This document shows positions 31,929-40,623 of a DNA stretch of 46,386 nt, in pieces; within the stretch, counting starts at the first letter, position 1; each line of letters opens with the position of its first letter. The stretch lies in NCBI GenBank assembly GCA_035646535.1, contig DASRPD010000107.1, forward strand, positions 1-46,386, read 5' to 3'. The notes under the pieces were generated by a model, which saw only the letters and a program-made list of their open reading frames with translations, was not told where the DNA came from and did not search any database. A program made the position numbers and the translations under genes. Source of the DNA: DASRPD01 sp035646535 (GTDB taxonomy: Bacteria > Actinomycetota > Acidimicrobiia > IMCC26256 > JANYLB01).

Positions 31929-32009
31929 GTGATGTCTCCCACCGGCGGCGGAGCTCACGTCGCCATCGAATCCGTCGGCGCTCCCGAGGTGACGGGCCGC
32001 CTCCTCGAT
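31929..32009 (+). pseudogene. 81-bp remnant of an alcohol dehydrogenase gene
   Basis: By eye, 73 of 81 bases match 28757-28837 of the MDR alcohol dehydrogenase with no gaps. The frame reads VMSPTGGGAHVAIESVG then PEVTGRLLD, against VMSLTGGGADGAIEAVG and PEVMGRLLD. Flanking sequence is unrelated, so this is a short fragment of a second copy left between the toxin and the amidohydrolase gene. Confidence 0.8.
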
Positions 32010-32031
32010 AGCTACGTCGCCGGCGCGACGA

Positions 32032-33747
32032 TCAGGGCGTCACTGTCTGGGTGTCGCGACCGGCGCGCAGGAGGGTCCCGGGGGTGACGCCCTCGAAGCG
32101 GCCGTCCTCCACGACGGTGACACCGTTGACGAGGACATGGTGGACTCCGGTGGCTTCGGCGTAGAGGCGCCATGCCCCGCCCGGCAGGTCTGCCCGCATC
32201 CGCTCGGGCTCATAGCCCACGGTGGCGGGGTCGAACACGACGACGTCGGCCGCGTACCCGTCGGCGATGCGGCCGCGACCGGTGAGGCCGTACAGGCGGG
32301 CGGGCACGTCGCTGAGCTGGTGGACGGCCTCTGCGAGCGAGATGACGCCGAACTCGCGCACACCGTGCGCGAGCAGCGCGGTGGAGTAGATGGCACCGCA
32401 CATCATGTCGAGGTGGGCACCGGCGTCGGACCCCCCGACGACGGTGCGCGGATCGCGCCACACCTCCGCGCGGAGCTTCCAGTCGGCCTCGGTCTCGGCC
32501 ATCCCGCCGGGGCGCAAGCCGGTGCGCAGCTCGTCGGCGAGGACGACATCGAGGAGGACGTCGAACGCGTCGCCACCGCCTTGCTCCTCGACGATGTCGC
32601 CGATGGTGCGGCCTTCGTGACGGGCGTTCTCCGGTGCGAAGGCCTCGATGATCTCGAGGCGCCGCCAATCGGCGAGACCGCGCAGCACGCCGGCCTCTTC
32701 GGAGGCGGCGCCGTCCTTCAGTCGGCGTCGCACGCCAGGGTCTCTCAGCATCGTCATGCGCTCGGCGACGGGCTGGGCCATGACCGGCCCCCAACCGGGT
32801 AGCCCGTCGAGGACGAACCCGGAGAGGAACGAGAGTCGGATGCGCATGGAATGGGGCAGCGTGAGCGCGACCACCCGTGCCCCTCGATCGGCGGCGTCAT
32901 CGGAGGCGGCGAGCTGGGTTTCGTGGCCGGTGGGGTTGAGCGAGGAGACGCCGAGGACGTTCCAGTTGACGGGGCGGTTGCCGGCGAGGGACATGCGCGC
33001 GAGCAGGTCCTTCTCGTGTTCGGTGAACCCGTTGAGGGACCCGGCGAGGATGCACTCGAGCGTGGTCCCGGGCACATCGCGCACGGCCGCGGCCAGCGCG
33101 ACCAGCTCGTCGGGAACGGCGCCGCGCGACGGCACCGGGTCGCCGTCGCCGTCGTTGTGGGTCGGCGCCGTCGAGGTGGAGAAGCCGAGCGCGCCGTCGG
33201 CGCAGGCCTCGGCCACCATGGCGGCCATCGCCGCGACCTGGTCGTCGGTCGCCGGTTCGTGGCAGGCGTCGCCCATGGCGACGCGACGCACCGCGGAGTG
33301 GCCGATGAGGAACCCGGTGTTGACGCCGACGCGCCCGTCGAGGCGAGAAACCCAGTCCTGGAAGCTCGTCCAGTCCCAGGACAGCCCGGCCTCGAGGGCA
33401 GCCAGGGGCATGCCCTCGACGCGCGCCATCATGCGCATCAGATACGGCGCGTGCTGCTCGCCGGCGGGCGCGAGCGTGAACCCGCAGTTGCCGCCGATGG
33501 CGGTGGTCACACCGTGGAGCGGCGACGGACTGGCGGTCGGGTCCCACGACAGCTGCGCGTCGTAGTGGGTGTGGATGTCGACGAACCCGGGAGTGACGGC
33601 CAGCCCGGCGGCGTCGATGACCCGCGGGTTGCCGCCGAGCTCGTCGACCGGGACGAGCCGGCCGTCGCGGATGGCGACGTCGCGAACTCGGCCCGGCGTG
33701 CCGGTCCCGTCGACGACGAGTCCGCCCTTGATCAGGATGTCGGCCAT
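32032..33747 (-). CDS. N-acyl-D-amino-acid deacylase-like amidohydrolase
   Basis: 571 residues of the D-aminoacylase group of metal-dependent amidohydrolases (TIM barrel plus small beta domain). Motifs in order: MADILIKGGLVVDGTG and VRDVAIRDGRLV (beta domain), PGFVDIHTHYDAQL (HxH metal ligands), TTAIGGNCGFTLAP, then VGGSDAGAHLDMM late in the protein (Asp/His ligands), and GRIADGYAADVVVFDP near the end. It probably cleaves an N-acyl or ring amide; substrate unknown. ATG 33747 is preferred; the start overlaps the upstream amidohydrolase by 16 bp, so the two are co-transcribed leftwards with the P450. Confidence 0.87.
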   Translation of the reverse strand: MADILIKGGLVVDGTGTPGRVRDVAIRDGRLVPVDELGGNPRVIDAAGLAVTPGFVDIHTHYDAQLSWDPTASPSPLHGVTTAIGGNCGFTLAPAGEQHAPYLMRMMARVEGMPLAALEAGLSWDWTSFQDWVSRLDGRVGVNTGFLIGHSAVRRVAMGDACHEPATDDQVAAMAAMVAEACADGALGFSTSTAPTHNDGDGDPVPSRGAVPDELVALAAAVRDVPGTTLECILAGSLNGFTEHEKDLLARMSLAGNRPVNWNVLGVSSLNPTGHETQLAASDDAADRGARVVALTLPHSMRIRLSFLSGFVLDGLPGWGPVMAQPVAERMTMLRDPGVRRRLKDGAASEEAGVLRGLADWRRLEIIEAFAPENARHEGRTIGDIVEEQGGGDAFDVLLDVVLADELRTGLRPGGMAETEADWKLRAEVWRDPRTVVGGSDAGAHLDMMCGAIYSTALLAHGVREFGVISLAEAVHQLSDVPARLYGLTGRGRIADGYAADVVVFDPATVGYEPERMRADLPGGAWRLYAEATGVHHVLVNGVTVVEDGRFEGVTPGTLLRAGRDTQTVTP

Positions 33748-34889
33748 CGGAACAACGCCTCCGCATTCTCGTGGGTCAGCTTGGCGACCACGTCGTCGGG
33801 CAGATGCCCGATCCGTTGGTGCACCAGCTCTTGGGTGTGCGGCCACGTCGAATCCGCGTGGGGGTAGTCGACCTCGAGCATCACGTGGCCGGGGCCGAAG
33901 CGGTCGAGCACGCCCTCGAGGGTGCTGGGGTCGTCGATCGTGCAGAACCAGAAGTTGCGAGCCATGACCTCGCTCGGTTTCAGCTCGTCCTCCCAGTTGC
34001 CGCCGTCGATGCCCGAGCCGGAATGGTCGAGGACGTAGTCGATCCGATCGGCCAGCATGTTGACCCACCCGACGCCGCCTTCGGACATCGCGATCTTCAA
34101 GCCCGGGAACCGCGTGCACACGCCGGACCACAGCCAGTCGGCGGTCGCGAGGAAGGCGTTGCCCGGAAAGAGCGTCGAGGCCAACTCGAACGGCGAGTCG
34201 TCGCTGGTGGACACTCCCCAGGACGCGGAGCCGGTGTGCAGGCACACCACGGTGTCGGTCTCCTCACACGCGGCGAGCAGCGGGTCCCAATGGCCGGTGT
34301 GCAACGACGGCAGCTCGAGCTTGGCGGGGAGCTCGGCGAAGCTCAACGCCCGGAACCCTCGCCCGGCGTTGTCACGCACGATCCGGGCGGCCGCCGTCGG
34401 GTCCTGGAGCCAGGTGATCTGGGTGGGGATCATGCGCCCGGGATAGGTGCCGGCCCACACCTCGTGGTGCCAGTCGTTCCACGCCCGCACGCAAGCCAGC
34501 CCGAGCTCGGGGTCCTTGGACCGGGAGAACGCGGCGCCGGAGAACCCGGCGATCAGCGACGGGAAGCACACCGACGCCGCGATACCGGCGAGGTCCATGT
34601 CGTCGATGCGGGCGTCGATGTCCCAGCAGCCCCGACGCATCTCGTCGAAGTTGGCGGGCTCCATCGACCACTCCTCCTTGGGCCGTCCGATCACCGCGTT
34701 CAGGCCGATGTTGGGGTAGATCCCCTCCTCGTACTCCCACACCTGCCGACCATTCGGGAACGTCACGACCTTCGGCGCCCGATCGGCGAGGTGAGACGGC
34801 ATCCGTCCGTCGAACAGGTCGGGCGGCTCGATGAGATGGTCATCGACCGACACGATCCGGTAGCGGACGAGCGGTGCCGTGATGCTCAC
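33732..34889 (-). CDS. Amidohydrolase family protein (Amidohydro_2 type)
   Basis: 385 residues of the ACMSD/amidohydrolase-2 group: N-terminal YRIVSVDDHLIEPPDLF (metal Asp/His), then DDMDLAGIAASVCFP, a His region VCLHTGSASWG, an AMSEGGVGW strand and the C-terminal metal motif MLEVDYPHADSTWP. Such proteins are frequent in actinobacterial catabolic clusters with P450s and decarboxylate or hydrolyse ring-cleavage-type substrates. Its start overlaps the P450 stop by 4 bp, giving the order P450 - amidohydrolase - deacylase, leftward. Confidence 0.86.
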   Translation of the reverse strand: MSITAPLVRYRIVSVDDHLIEPPDLFDGRMPSHLADRAPKVVTFPNGRQVWEYEEGIYPNIGLNAVIGRPKEEWSMEPANFDEMRRGCWDIDARIDDMDLAGIAASVCFPSLIAGFSGAAFSRSKDPELGLACVRAWNDWHHEVWAGTYPGRMIPTQITWLQDPTAAARIVRDNAGRGFRALSFAELPAKLELPSLHTGHWDPLLAACEETDTVVCLHTGSASWGVSTSDDSPFELASTLFPGNAFLATADWLWSGVCTRFPGLKIAMSEGGVGWVNMLADRIDYVLDHSGSGIDGGNWEDELKPSEVMARNFWFCTIDDPSTLEGVLDRFGPGHVMLEVDYPHADSTWPHTQELVHQRIGHLPDDVVAKLTHENAEALFRWPTS

Positions 34890-36075
34890 GCCGGGTCGAA
34901 TTCGAGCGGCAGTCGGTCGGCCTGGCGGATACCGGGGGAGTAGTGGATCTCGACGCCGTCGGGGATCCGGTAGTCGGGGATCCGGAGGTGGAGCTCTTCG
35001 AGCGTGACGCGCAGCTCGAGCCGCGCGAGGTGGGCGCCCAGGCAGAGATGGTGGCCGCCGCCGAAGGCGAGGTGCGGGTTCGGGTCCCGCCCGAAGTCGA
35101 CCGTCGGCTCGCCGAACTCGGTGTCGTCGTCGTTGGCGGCGCCGAGGACGAGGGTGACGCCGTCGCCGGCCTCGAGGTCGACCCCGCGCATCTCGAAGTC
35201 CTGCTTCACCGAGCGGGGACGACCATCACCGGGGTCAACCAACGCAGCAGCTCCTCGACCGCGGCGGGGATGAGGCCGGGATCATCGACGAGCTGGCGGC
35301 GGTGGTCGGGGTGGGTGGCCAGGAACTCGATCATGCAGTCGAGCGTCGCGGTGACGGTGTCGAGGCCGCCGAGCAGCAGCAGGTGGCTGATCCCGAGCAG
35401 CTCGGTCTCGCTCAACGGCTCGCCGTCGATGCTCGAGTGGACGATCGTGGACAGCAGGGTGTCGTCGGGCGCCTGGCGACAGTTGGCGATGGCCGTGCGG
35501 AAGTAGTCACTGATCTCGTGCGCGGCCTTGGCGCGGATGCGTTGCGCCCCTTCGAGGTCGCCGGGCTCGACGTCGGGGCGGATGGTGTCGTCCCTCCATT
35601 GGAGGAACATCGGGAGGTCGTCGCGGGGAAGACCCATGAGCGCCAGAAAGATGCGGGACGGCAGCGGTGTGGCGAGATCCTCGTGGATGTCGCACGTGCC
35701 CTGAGCGGCGAAGCCGTCGATGATCTCGCGCACGACGCGGCGCACCTCCGGCTCGAGCTTCTCGATCTCTCGGGGCACGAACTGCGGGTTGAGCATCCGC
35801 CGGTACTTCGAGTGCTGGGGTGGGTCGACCTCGAGCGGGATCAACGGCTGTTCGCCGAGGTTGAGGTCGCCGCTCGCGGAGGTGAAGTACTCGGGATGGC
35901 GCAAGGCCCACCACACGTCGTCGTAGCGGGTGACGAGCACCACGGTGTTGTCGCCCATCTCGCCGCGGGCGACCGGGCACTCGTTGCGCAGCTGGCGGTA
36001 CGCCGGATGGGGATCGTCGGCGACGTGCGGTGAGAACAGCTCGCCCGCTACATCAGAACCGTTCGTGTCGCTCAT
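34886..36075 (-). pseudogene. Cytochrome P450, frameshifted after the ExxR motif
   Basis: ATG 36075 follows GAGGAG and begins MSDTNGSDVAGELFSP. The first frame has normal P450 helices to HLLLLGGLDTVTATLD (I helix) and EELLRW (ExxR), then stops 8 codons later. The second frame resumes exactly there with RSVKQDFEMRGVDLEAGDGV and contains the heme loop FGGGHHLCLGAHLAR with the axial Cys. Lengthening the run of four G (plus strand, 35215-35218) by one restores a 396-residue protein. P450s of this kind hydroxylate terpenoid, steroid or fatty substrates; redox partners are not encoded here. Confidence 0.84.
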
Positions 36076-36136
36076 GTCTCTCCTCGTCGGGACTGTTCGG
36101 GGCACACGATCACGCTTCGGGCGATCTCCCCGGCCT

Positions 36137-36835
36137 TCATCGATGGGTCACGCCGGGGGCGAGCCCGGCGCGGGAGAACTCCCACAGCCGTGCCGCTGCC
36201 TTGGCCATGTCCTCGCCCGGCGCGAAGAGGATCGCGGCGTGCACGTGCGACAAGATCAGCGAGAAGACGATGATCGCATCGTGGTGGTTGACCGGGCGGA
36301 TGTCGCCCGCGGCCGCCGCGGCCGCGAGCTCGACGTCGAGCATGTCGACCAGCGGCGCCAGCGCGGCGCGCATCTCCTCGGGTCGTCGTTCACCGAGTTG
36401 GAGGTGCTCTCGCACCAACAGCGAGGCGTAGCCGGAATCTGCCACGACGAATCCGAACAGCCCGACGACGTAGGTGCGAAGGCGTTCGAGCGGGCCGGTT
36501 GCCTCGCACACTGCCTCCGCGAGGAGCCTCGCGCCGAGCCGCGCCTCTTCCTCGAAGAGGGCCAGCAGCAAGTCATCCTTGCCGGAGAAGTGGCGGTAGA
36601 AGCTTCGTAACGACACACCCGCCCGGGCCGCCACGTCGGCCACGGTGAACGCCTGGGACCCGGACGCTGCCGTCAGCTCGCGCGCGGCGTCGACGAGTCG
36701 GTGTGCCCGCGCGGTGGAACGGTCCCTGGCGGTGGAGAGGGACCGTTCGAGCGCCCGGCTCTCCCACGCGAGCGAAGCCTCTGAGGCCGACGGCTCCACA
36801 TCCGACGCTTCGGCAACTGGTGTCTCCGTGGGCAT
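36137..36835 (-). CDS. TetR-family transcriptional regulator
   Basis: 232 residues. The N-terminal HTH is typical: AHRLVDAARELTAASGSQAFTVADVAARAGVSLRSFYRHFSGKDDLL, preceded by a disordered Ser/Ala-rich leader. The ligand-binding domain follows and holds several Ala-rich helices. ATG 36835 is chosen; an earlier in-frame ATG at 36883 adds an unlikely leader. Encoded just upstream of and in the same direction as the P450-amidohydrolase genes, which it probably controls. The AT-rich palindrome at 24345 is a possible but distant target. Confidence 0.86.
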   Translation of the reverse strand: MPTETPVAEASDVEPSASEASLAWESRALERSLSTARDRSTARAHRLVDAARELTAASGSQAFTVADVAARAGVSLRSFYRHFSGKDDLLLALFEEEARLGARLLAEAVCEATGPLERLRTYVVGLFGFVVADSGYASLLVREHLQLGERRPEEMRAALAPLVDMLDVELAAAAAAGDIRPVNHHDAIIVFSLILSHVHAAILFAPGEDMAKAAARLWEFSRAGLAPGVTHR

Positions 36836-36942
36836 GTCGTCACTCTGGCACGGGTGTGCCACAGAACGCAATCGAGCATGCATGCGGAGGGTCGCCCTCG
36901 CACACGGGCCGTCCGGCGCGCCCGTAGCGCCTTCGGGGGTGG

Positions 36943-36972
36943 TTGGAACTACCCGGGTCGATCCTCTAGCGT
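36943..36972 (+). promoter_or_regulatory. Promoter candidate for NlpC/P60 gene
   Basis: TTGGAA and TAGCGT separated by 18 bp, about 125 bp before the ATG at 37098. The long leader has no obvious riboswitch core that I recognise. Confidence 0.3.
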
Positions 36973-37097
36973 GCTCTCGTCGGCCGCACCACGAGCGATG
37001 GTGGCTCGCGGCACGACAGGACCCGGTAGACGACCACGGTCACTGCACTGTGCTCAGCACGACACGACCGCGCCCTCGACGAGGAGAGATTCCCCCC

Positions 37098-38219
37098 ATG
37101 CATCTCCGGCCCACACGGCTCGTTCCCATCTTGTTGGCTGCCGCCCTGGCGACAGCTCTTGTTCCTGTGAGCGGCGCCGACGCCGCACCGATCGACGACA
37201 AGCGAGCCGAGGCAGCGCAGCTGCAAGCACAGATCGACGCAAACGGGCGAAAGGTCGACGCGCTCTCCGAAGAGAACAACGGCGCTCGCTATCGCCTCGA
37301 ACAGGCGACCGCGGCCCGTGATGATGCCCAAGCCCGGATCGACCGCGCCAAGGCCGAGACCACTCGGCTGAAGGGTCTGCTGCGCGGTCGAGCCGTCAGC
37401 GTGTACAAGGGTGCGGGCAGCACGTCGCCGCTCGACGCGATCGACGTCGCGGATGCGCAGGCCTTTGCCGCACGTTCGAAGTATGCCTCGGCTGCCTCGA
37501 CGAGCCAGAACAAGCTGGTCGATGAGCTGAACGCCGCGGAGGAGCAGCTCGCCGCGCGCAAGCAAGAGTTCGAGTCGGCGATCGAGCAAGCGAGGTCTGA
37601 GCAACGGCGGATCGAAGCCGCACGCAGCGAGATCGAGGCTGCGAACGCCAAGCAGGCGGAGCTGCTCGGACAGGTCAAGGGTGAGCTCGCCACCTTCGTT
37701 GCCCAGGAAGAGCAGCGACGCGAAGCCGAAGACGCGGCTCGGGCGGCCGCATTGACCGCTCCGCGACCGGTCTCGGCCGCGCCCGCCTCTCAGGGCCGCA
37801 CCGCCTCCCCCCCGAGCTCCGGTGGCGGTGGCAACGGCGGTGGAGCGAGCTGGTCCGGCCCTTCAGCGTCGGGAGGCGCGGCGGCCGCCATCGCGTTCGC
37901 TCGGGCTCAGATCGGCAAGCCGTACGTCTACGCGGCGGCCGGTCCCGACGCCTACGACTGCTCGGGCCTCACGATGCGGGCCTGGCAGGCAGGGGGAATC
38001 TCCATGCCCCACTACTCCGGTGCCCAGGCGGCGATGTTCCCACGCGTTCCGCTCGATGCGTTGCAGCCGGGAGACCTGATCTACTACGGCCCCGGTGGCA
38101 GTGACCACATCGCGCTCTACAGCGGCGGCGGTATGGTCGTCTACGCCCCCCAGACCGGCGGCTTCGTCAAGGAACGGCCGATCTACGGCAGCCCGAGCGG
38201 CGCGGTTCGCCCCGGATAG
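37098..38219 (+). CDS. NlpC/P60 peptidoglycan endopeptidase with coiled-coil domain
   Basis: 373 residues, exported. Signal peptide MHLRPTRLVPILLAAALATA ending near Ala-Asp-Ala; a long coiled coil (about 35-225, rich in Glu/Ala/Gln heptads) follows; then a Gly/Ser/Pro linker and a C40 peptidase domain with catalytic Cys288 in YDCSGLTMRAW and His337 in SDHIALYSGGG. The layout matches the RipA/RipC-type hydrolases that cut peptidoglycan stem peptides during division, with the coiled coil as the activator-binding part. ATG 37098 follows GAGGAGAG; the longer frame to 36645 is not coding. Confidence 0.88.
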   Translation: MHLRPTRLVPILLAAALATALVPVSGADAAPIDDKRAEAAQLQAQIDANGRKVDALSEENNGARYRLEQATAARDDAQARIDRAKAETTRLKGLLRGRAVSVYKGAGSTSPLDAIDVADAQAFAARSKYASAASTSQNKLVDELNAAEEQLAARKQEFESAIEQARSEQRRIEAARSEIEAANAKQAELLGQVKGELATFVAQEEQRREAEDAARAAALTAPRPVSAAPASQGRTASPPSSGGGGNGGGASWSGPSASGGAAAAIAFARAQIGKPYVYAAAGPDAYDCSGLTMRAWQAGGISMPHYSGAQAAMFPRVPLDALQPGDLIYYGPGGSDHIALYSGGGMVVYAPQTGGFVKERPIYGSPSGAVRPG

Positions 38220-38231
38220 GCACCCGGAGCC

Positions 38232-38249
38232 ACGGCGAGTCCTCGCCGT
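38232..38249. terminator. Hairpin between convergent genes
   Basis: ACGGCGAG-TC-CTCGCCGT, an 8-bp inverted repeat lying between the ends of the NlpC/P60 and alpha/beta hydrolase genes, which converge here. It may end transcription in both directions. Confidence 0.45.
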
Positions 38250-39187
38250 CACCCAAGCCGCCGGCCGGGTGGGCTCCCGCGGAGCCGAGCGGCGAGCAGT
38301 TCGGGTCGGGCAGTCGGAGCGGTGTGGTCTGCCCCCGTGATGATCTCGATGTCGATCGTGTCGAGGCGCTCGACGAGGCCCTGCGCGTAGCTCGGATCGC
38401 CGATGGTGTCGTCGCGTCCCCACGCCAACGTGACGCGGACGCCGTGGTGGCCCACCGTGGTCAGGAGCGTCGGCCAGTCGACGTCGAGCACTTGGTGTTG
38501 CATGGTCTGTTGGTAGGCGGGCCAGGTGTGCAGGCTTGCTTGGCGAGCGATCGGGATCGGCCATCGCGGCGCGGCCGCGGCCGCGAGCCAGCCGCCGGCC
38601 CGGCGGTGGCGGCACATCCACCGGCAGGCCCGGGCGGCGACCCGCTCGTCCAACAGGAGCGCACGGGCCATTGGTCCGGCGGCGCCGACCGCAGCTCGGG
38701 GGTCGGACCAGATCGGGGCACCGACGCAGACGACGCGTTCGACCCGTTCGGCCATCCGGTCTGCCAGGCGGAGGGCCAGGGTGCTGCCGAGGGAGTGAGC
38801 GCCGATGAGCAGCGGTCGCTCACCGAGCACCTCGTCGATGACCGCCTCGAGCGCGGCGAGGTGCGCCTCGGTTCCGAAGTCGGTGGCCGACTGGTCCAAC
38901 GAGCGCCCGAAACCGGCCAGGTCGGGCACCGCGACTCGATGGTGTGCGGCCATCTCGTCGGCGGTGACGGCGAACACGTCACCGGTGGCGACGAGGCCGT
39001 GCAACAGGAGCACGCCGAAGTGTCCCTCTCCGCCCATTCGGGTGAACAGACGTCCGGCGCGGCCGGCCGGCAGCGATGGCCGGCGCCAGGCGCGCACTGC
39101 CGGCGAGCGGAGATGGGCCGTCAGCCAGCCGGCGCCGCCGGCGAGGGGCGGGAGGGCGATCGGCCACCAGCGGCGCCGGTGCATCAC
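38249..39187 (-). CDS. Alpha/beta hydrolase
   Basis: 312 residues. An N-terminal basic/hydrophobic segment (RRRWWPIALPPLAGGAGWL) could be a membrane anchor. The hydrolase core has the oxyanion region VLLLHGLVATG, the nucleophile elbow IGAHSLGS, the acid in LAWGRDDTIGD and the His in ITGADHTAP, so the Ser-Asp-His triad is complete. Esterase or lipase-like activity is expected; substrate unknown. Its stop abuts the hairpin with the convergent NlpC/P60 gene. Confidence 0.84.
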   Translation of the reverse strand: MMHRRRWWPIALPPLAGGAGWLTAHLRSPAVRAWRRPSLPAGRAGRLFTRMGGEGHFGVLLLHGLVATGDVFAVTADEMAAHHRVAVPDLAGFGRSLDQSATDFGTEAHLAALEAVIDEVLGERPLLIGAHSLGSTLALRLADRMAERVERVVCVGAPIWSDPRAAVGAAGPMARALLLDERVAARACRWMCRHRRAGGWLAAAAAPRWPIPIARQASLHTWPAYQQTMQHQVLDVDWPTLLTTVGHHGVRVTLAWGRDDTIGDPSYAQGLVERLDTIDIEIITGADHTAPTARPELLAARLRGSPPGRRLG

Positions 39188-39242
39188 GTCACCATGTTGG
39201 TCCGGTCCCGGACCGGACCGTAGACAACGGGGTCGAGGCCGC

Positions 39243-40610
39243 TCACATCTCCATCTTCCCGTGGCTGTCGGTGTGTGACCACATGAAGAGCCGCTCGCCG
39301 ATCACGATGACGGCGATGCCGGCAGCGGAGACGTAGAGGATGAGCGCGTCTGCCGAGGCTTTGACCCACAAGAATGCCCCCAGCACGATGACGTCGAGCA
39401 CGATGGCGGTGACGACGATCGCGGGTTTCACGTCGATTCGGGATCGGAGGTGGCGGAGGATCCCCCAGTGGATGGCGATGTCCATGACGAGATAGAAGAT
39501 CGCGCCGAGCGCAGCGATGCGCCGGAGATCGAATGCGATCGTGAGGGCCATGGCGAAGGCGACGGTGTAGATCATGGTGTGGGTGCGGACGGTGCCGGGG
39601 AGCCCGAAGTGGCGGTGGGGGACTTCGTTCATGCGGGTGAGCATGGCCAGCATCCGGGAGGCGGCGAAGACGCTGGCGATGACACCTGAGGCGGTGGCGA
39701 TCACGGCGAGGGCGACGGTGAACCACAGTCCCGCGTCGCCGAAGGCGGGGCGGGAGGCCTCGGCGAGCGCGAAGTCCTGAGCCGCGATGATCTCGGGGAG
39801 GGTGAGGTTCCCGGCTATCGCGACCGACAGCGCGAGGTAGATGACGGTACAGATCGAGATGGAGATGACGATCGCTCGTCCGGTGTTGCGGTGCGGGTCG
39901 ACGATCTCGCCGCCGCTGTTGGTGATGGTGGTGAATCCTTTGTAGGCGAGAATGGCCAGGGCGACGGCAGCGAGGAACCCGTCGACCGACATCGCGAAGC
40001 TTGTCGCGTCTGACCCGTTGGTGAAGTTCGCGGAGCTGGCGAACCACAGGCCGACGATGGCGAAGAGCATGAGACCTGCGATCTTGATCAGGGCCATGGC
40101 ACCTTCGGCGGTCTGGATTCGCCGGTTGCCGGCGAGGTTGATCGCGAAGGCGATCACGAGGAGGGCGACGCCGAGTGCGGGCACCCAGAACGAGACGGGC
40201 TCGAAGTCCAGGATCTGCAGCGTGTAGGCGCCGAAGGTGCGGGCCACCAGACTCTCGTTGATGACCATCGACACGTACATGAACATCGCGAAGACGCCGG
40301 TCGCGGTGCCGAGGCCGTATTCCTCGCGGAGGAACATGGCGACCCCTCCCGAGGAGGGGAACGCGTTGGAGAGCTTCACGTAGGAGTAGGCGCTGAACCC
40401 GACGACGACTGCGGCGACGAGAAACGCGATGGGGAACAGATCACCGGCGAGGCCTGCGGCCTGGCCCGTGATGGCGAAGATGCCGGCTCCGATCATGACC
40501 CCGGTGCCGAGCGACACCGCGCCGATGAGGCTCAAGCTGTCGGGAACATCCTCGGGCGCGCGACGGTCCGTTCCGCCCGGGTCATGGCCCATGGATGTCC
40601 CCTCGGTCAT
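39243..40610 (-). CDS. APC-family amino acid permease
   Basis: 455 residues with about 12 transmembrane helices. The N-terminal SLSLIGAVSLGTGVMIGAGIFAITG is the APC helix-1 substrate-binding motif, and AILAYKGFTTITNSGGEIVDPHRN is the helix-6/7 region typical of the superfamily. It transports an amino acid or related compound, probably with a cation. ATG 40610 is the most upstream sensible start (alternative 40592). A 13-bp gap separates it from the ABC permease upstream, so it may belong to the same leftward transcript. Confidence 0.85.
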   Translation of the reverse strand: MTEGTSMGHDPGGTDRRAPEDVPDSLSLIGAVSLGTGVMIGAGIFAITGQAAGLAGDLFPIAFLVAAVVVGFSAYSYVKLSNAFPSSGGVAMFLREEYGLGTATGVFAMFMYVSMVINESLVARTFGAYTLQILDFEPVSFWVPALGVALLVIAFAINLAGNRRIQTAEGAMALIKIAGLMLFAIVGLWFASSANFTNGSDATSFAMSVDGFLAAVALAILAYKGFTTITNSGGEIVDPHRNTGRAIVISISICTVIYLALSVAIAGNLTLPEIIAAQDFALAEASRPAFGDAGLWFTVALAVIATASGVIASVFAASRMLAMLTRMNEVPHRHFGLPGTVRTHTMIYTVAFAMALTIAFDLRRIAALGAIFYLVMDIAIHWGILRHLRSRIDVKPAIVVTAIVLDVIVLGAFLWVKASADALILYVSAAGIAVIVIGERLFMWSHTDSHGKMEM

Positions 40611-40623
40611 GGTCGCCAACCCT

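Noticed and set aside
31929..32009. A real short gene
   Set aside because: The frame has no start context and matches the interior of the dehydrogenase; it is a fragment.
36884..37097. Cyclic di-AMP riboswitch upstream of the NlpC/P60 gene
   Set aside because: Such riboswitches precede some actinobacterial hydrolases, but I could not find the conserved core elements here.
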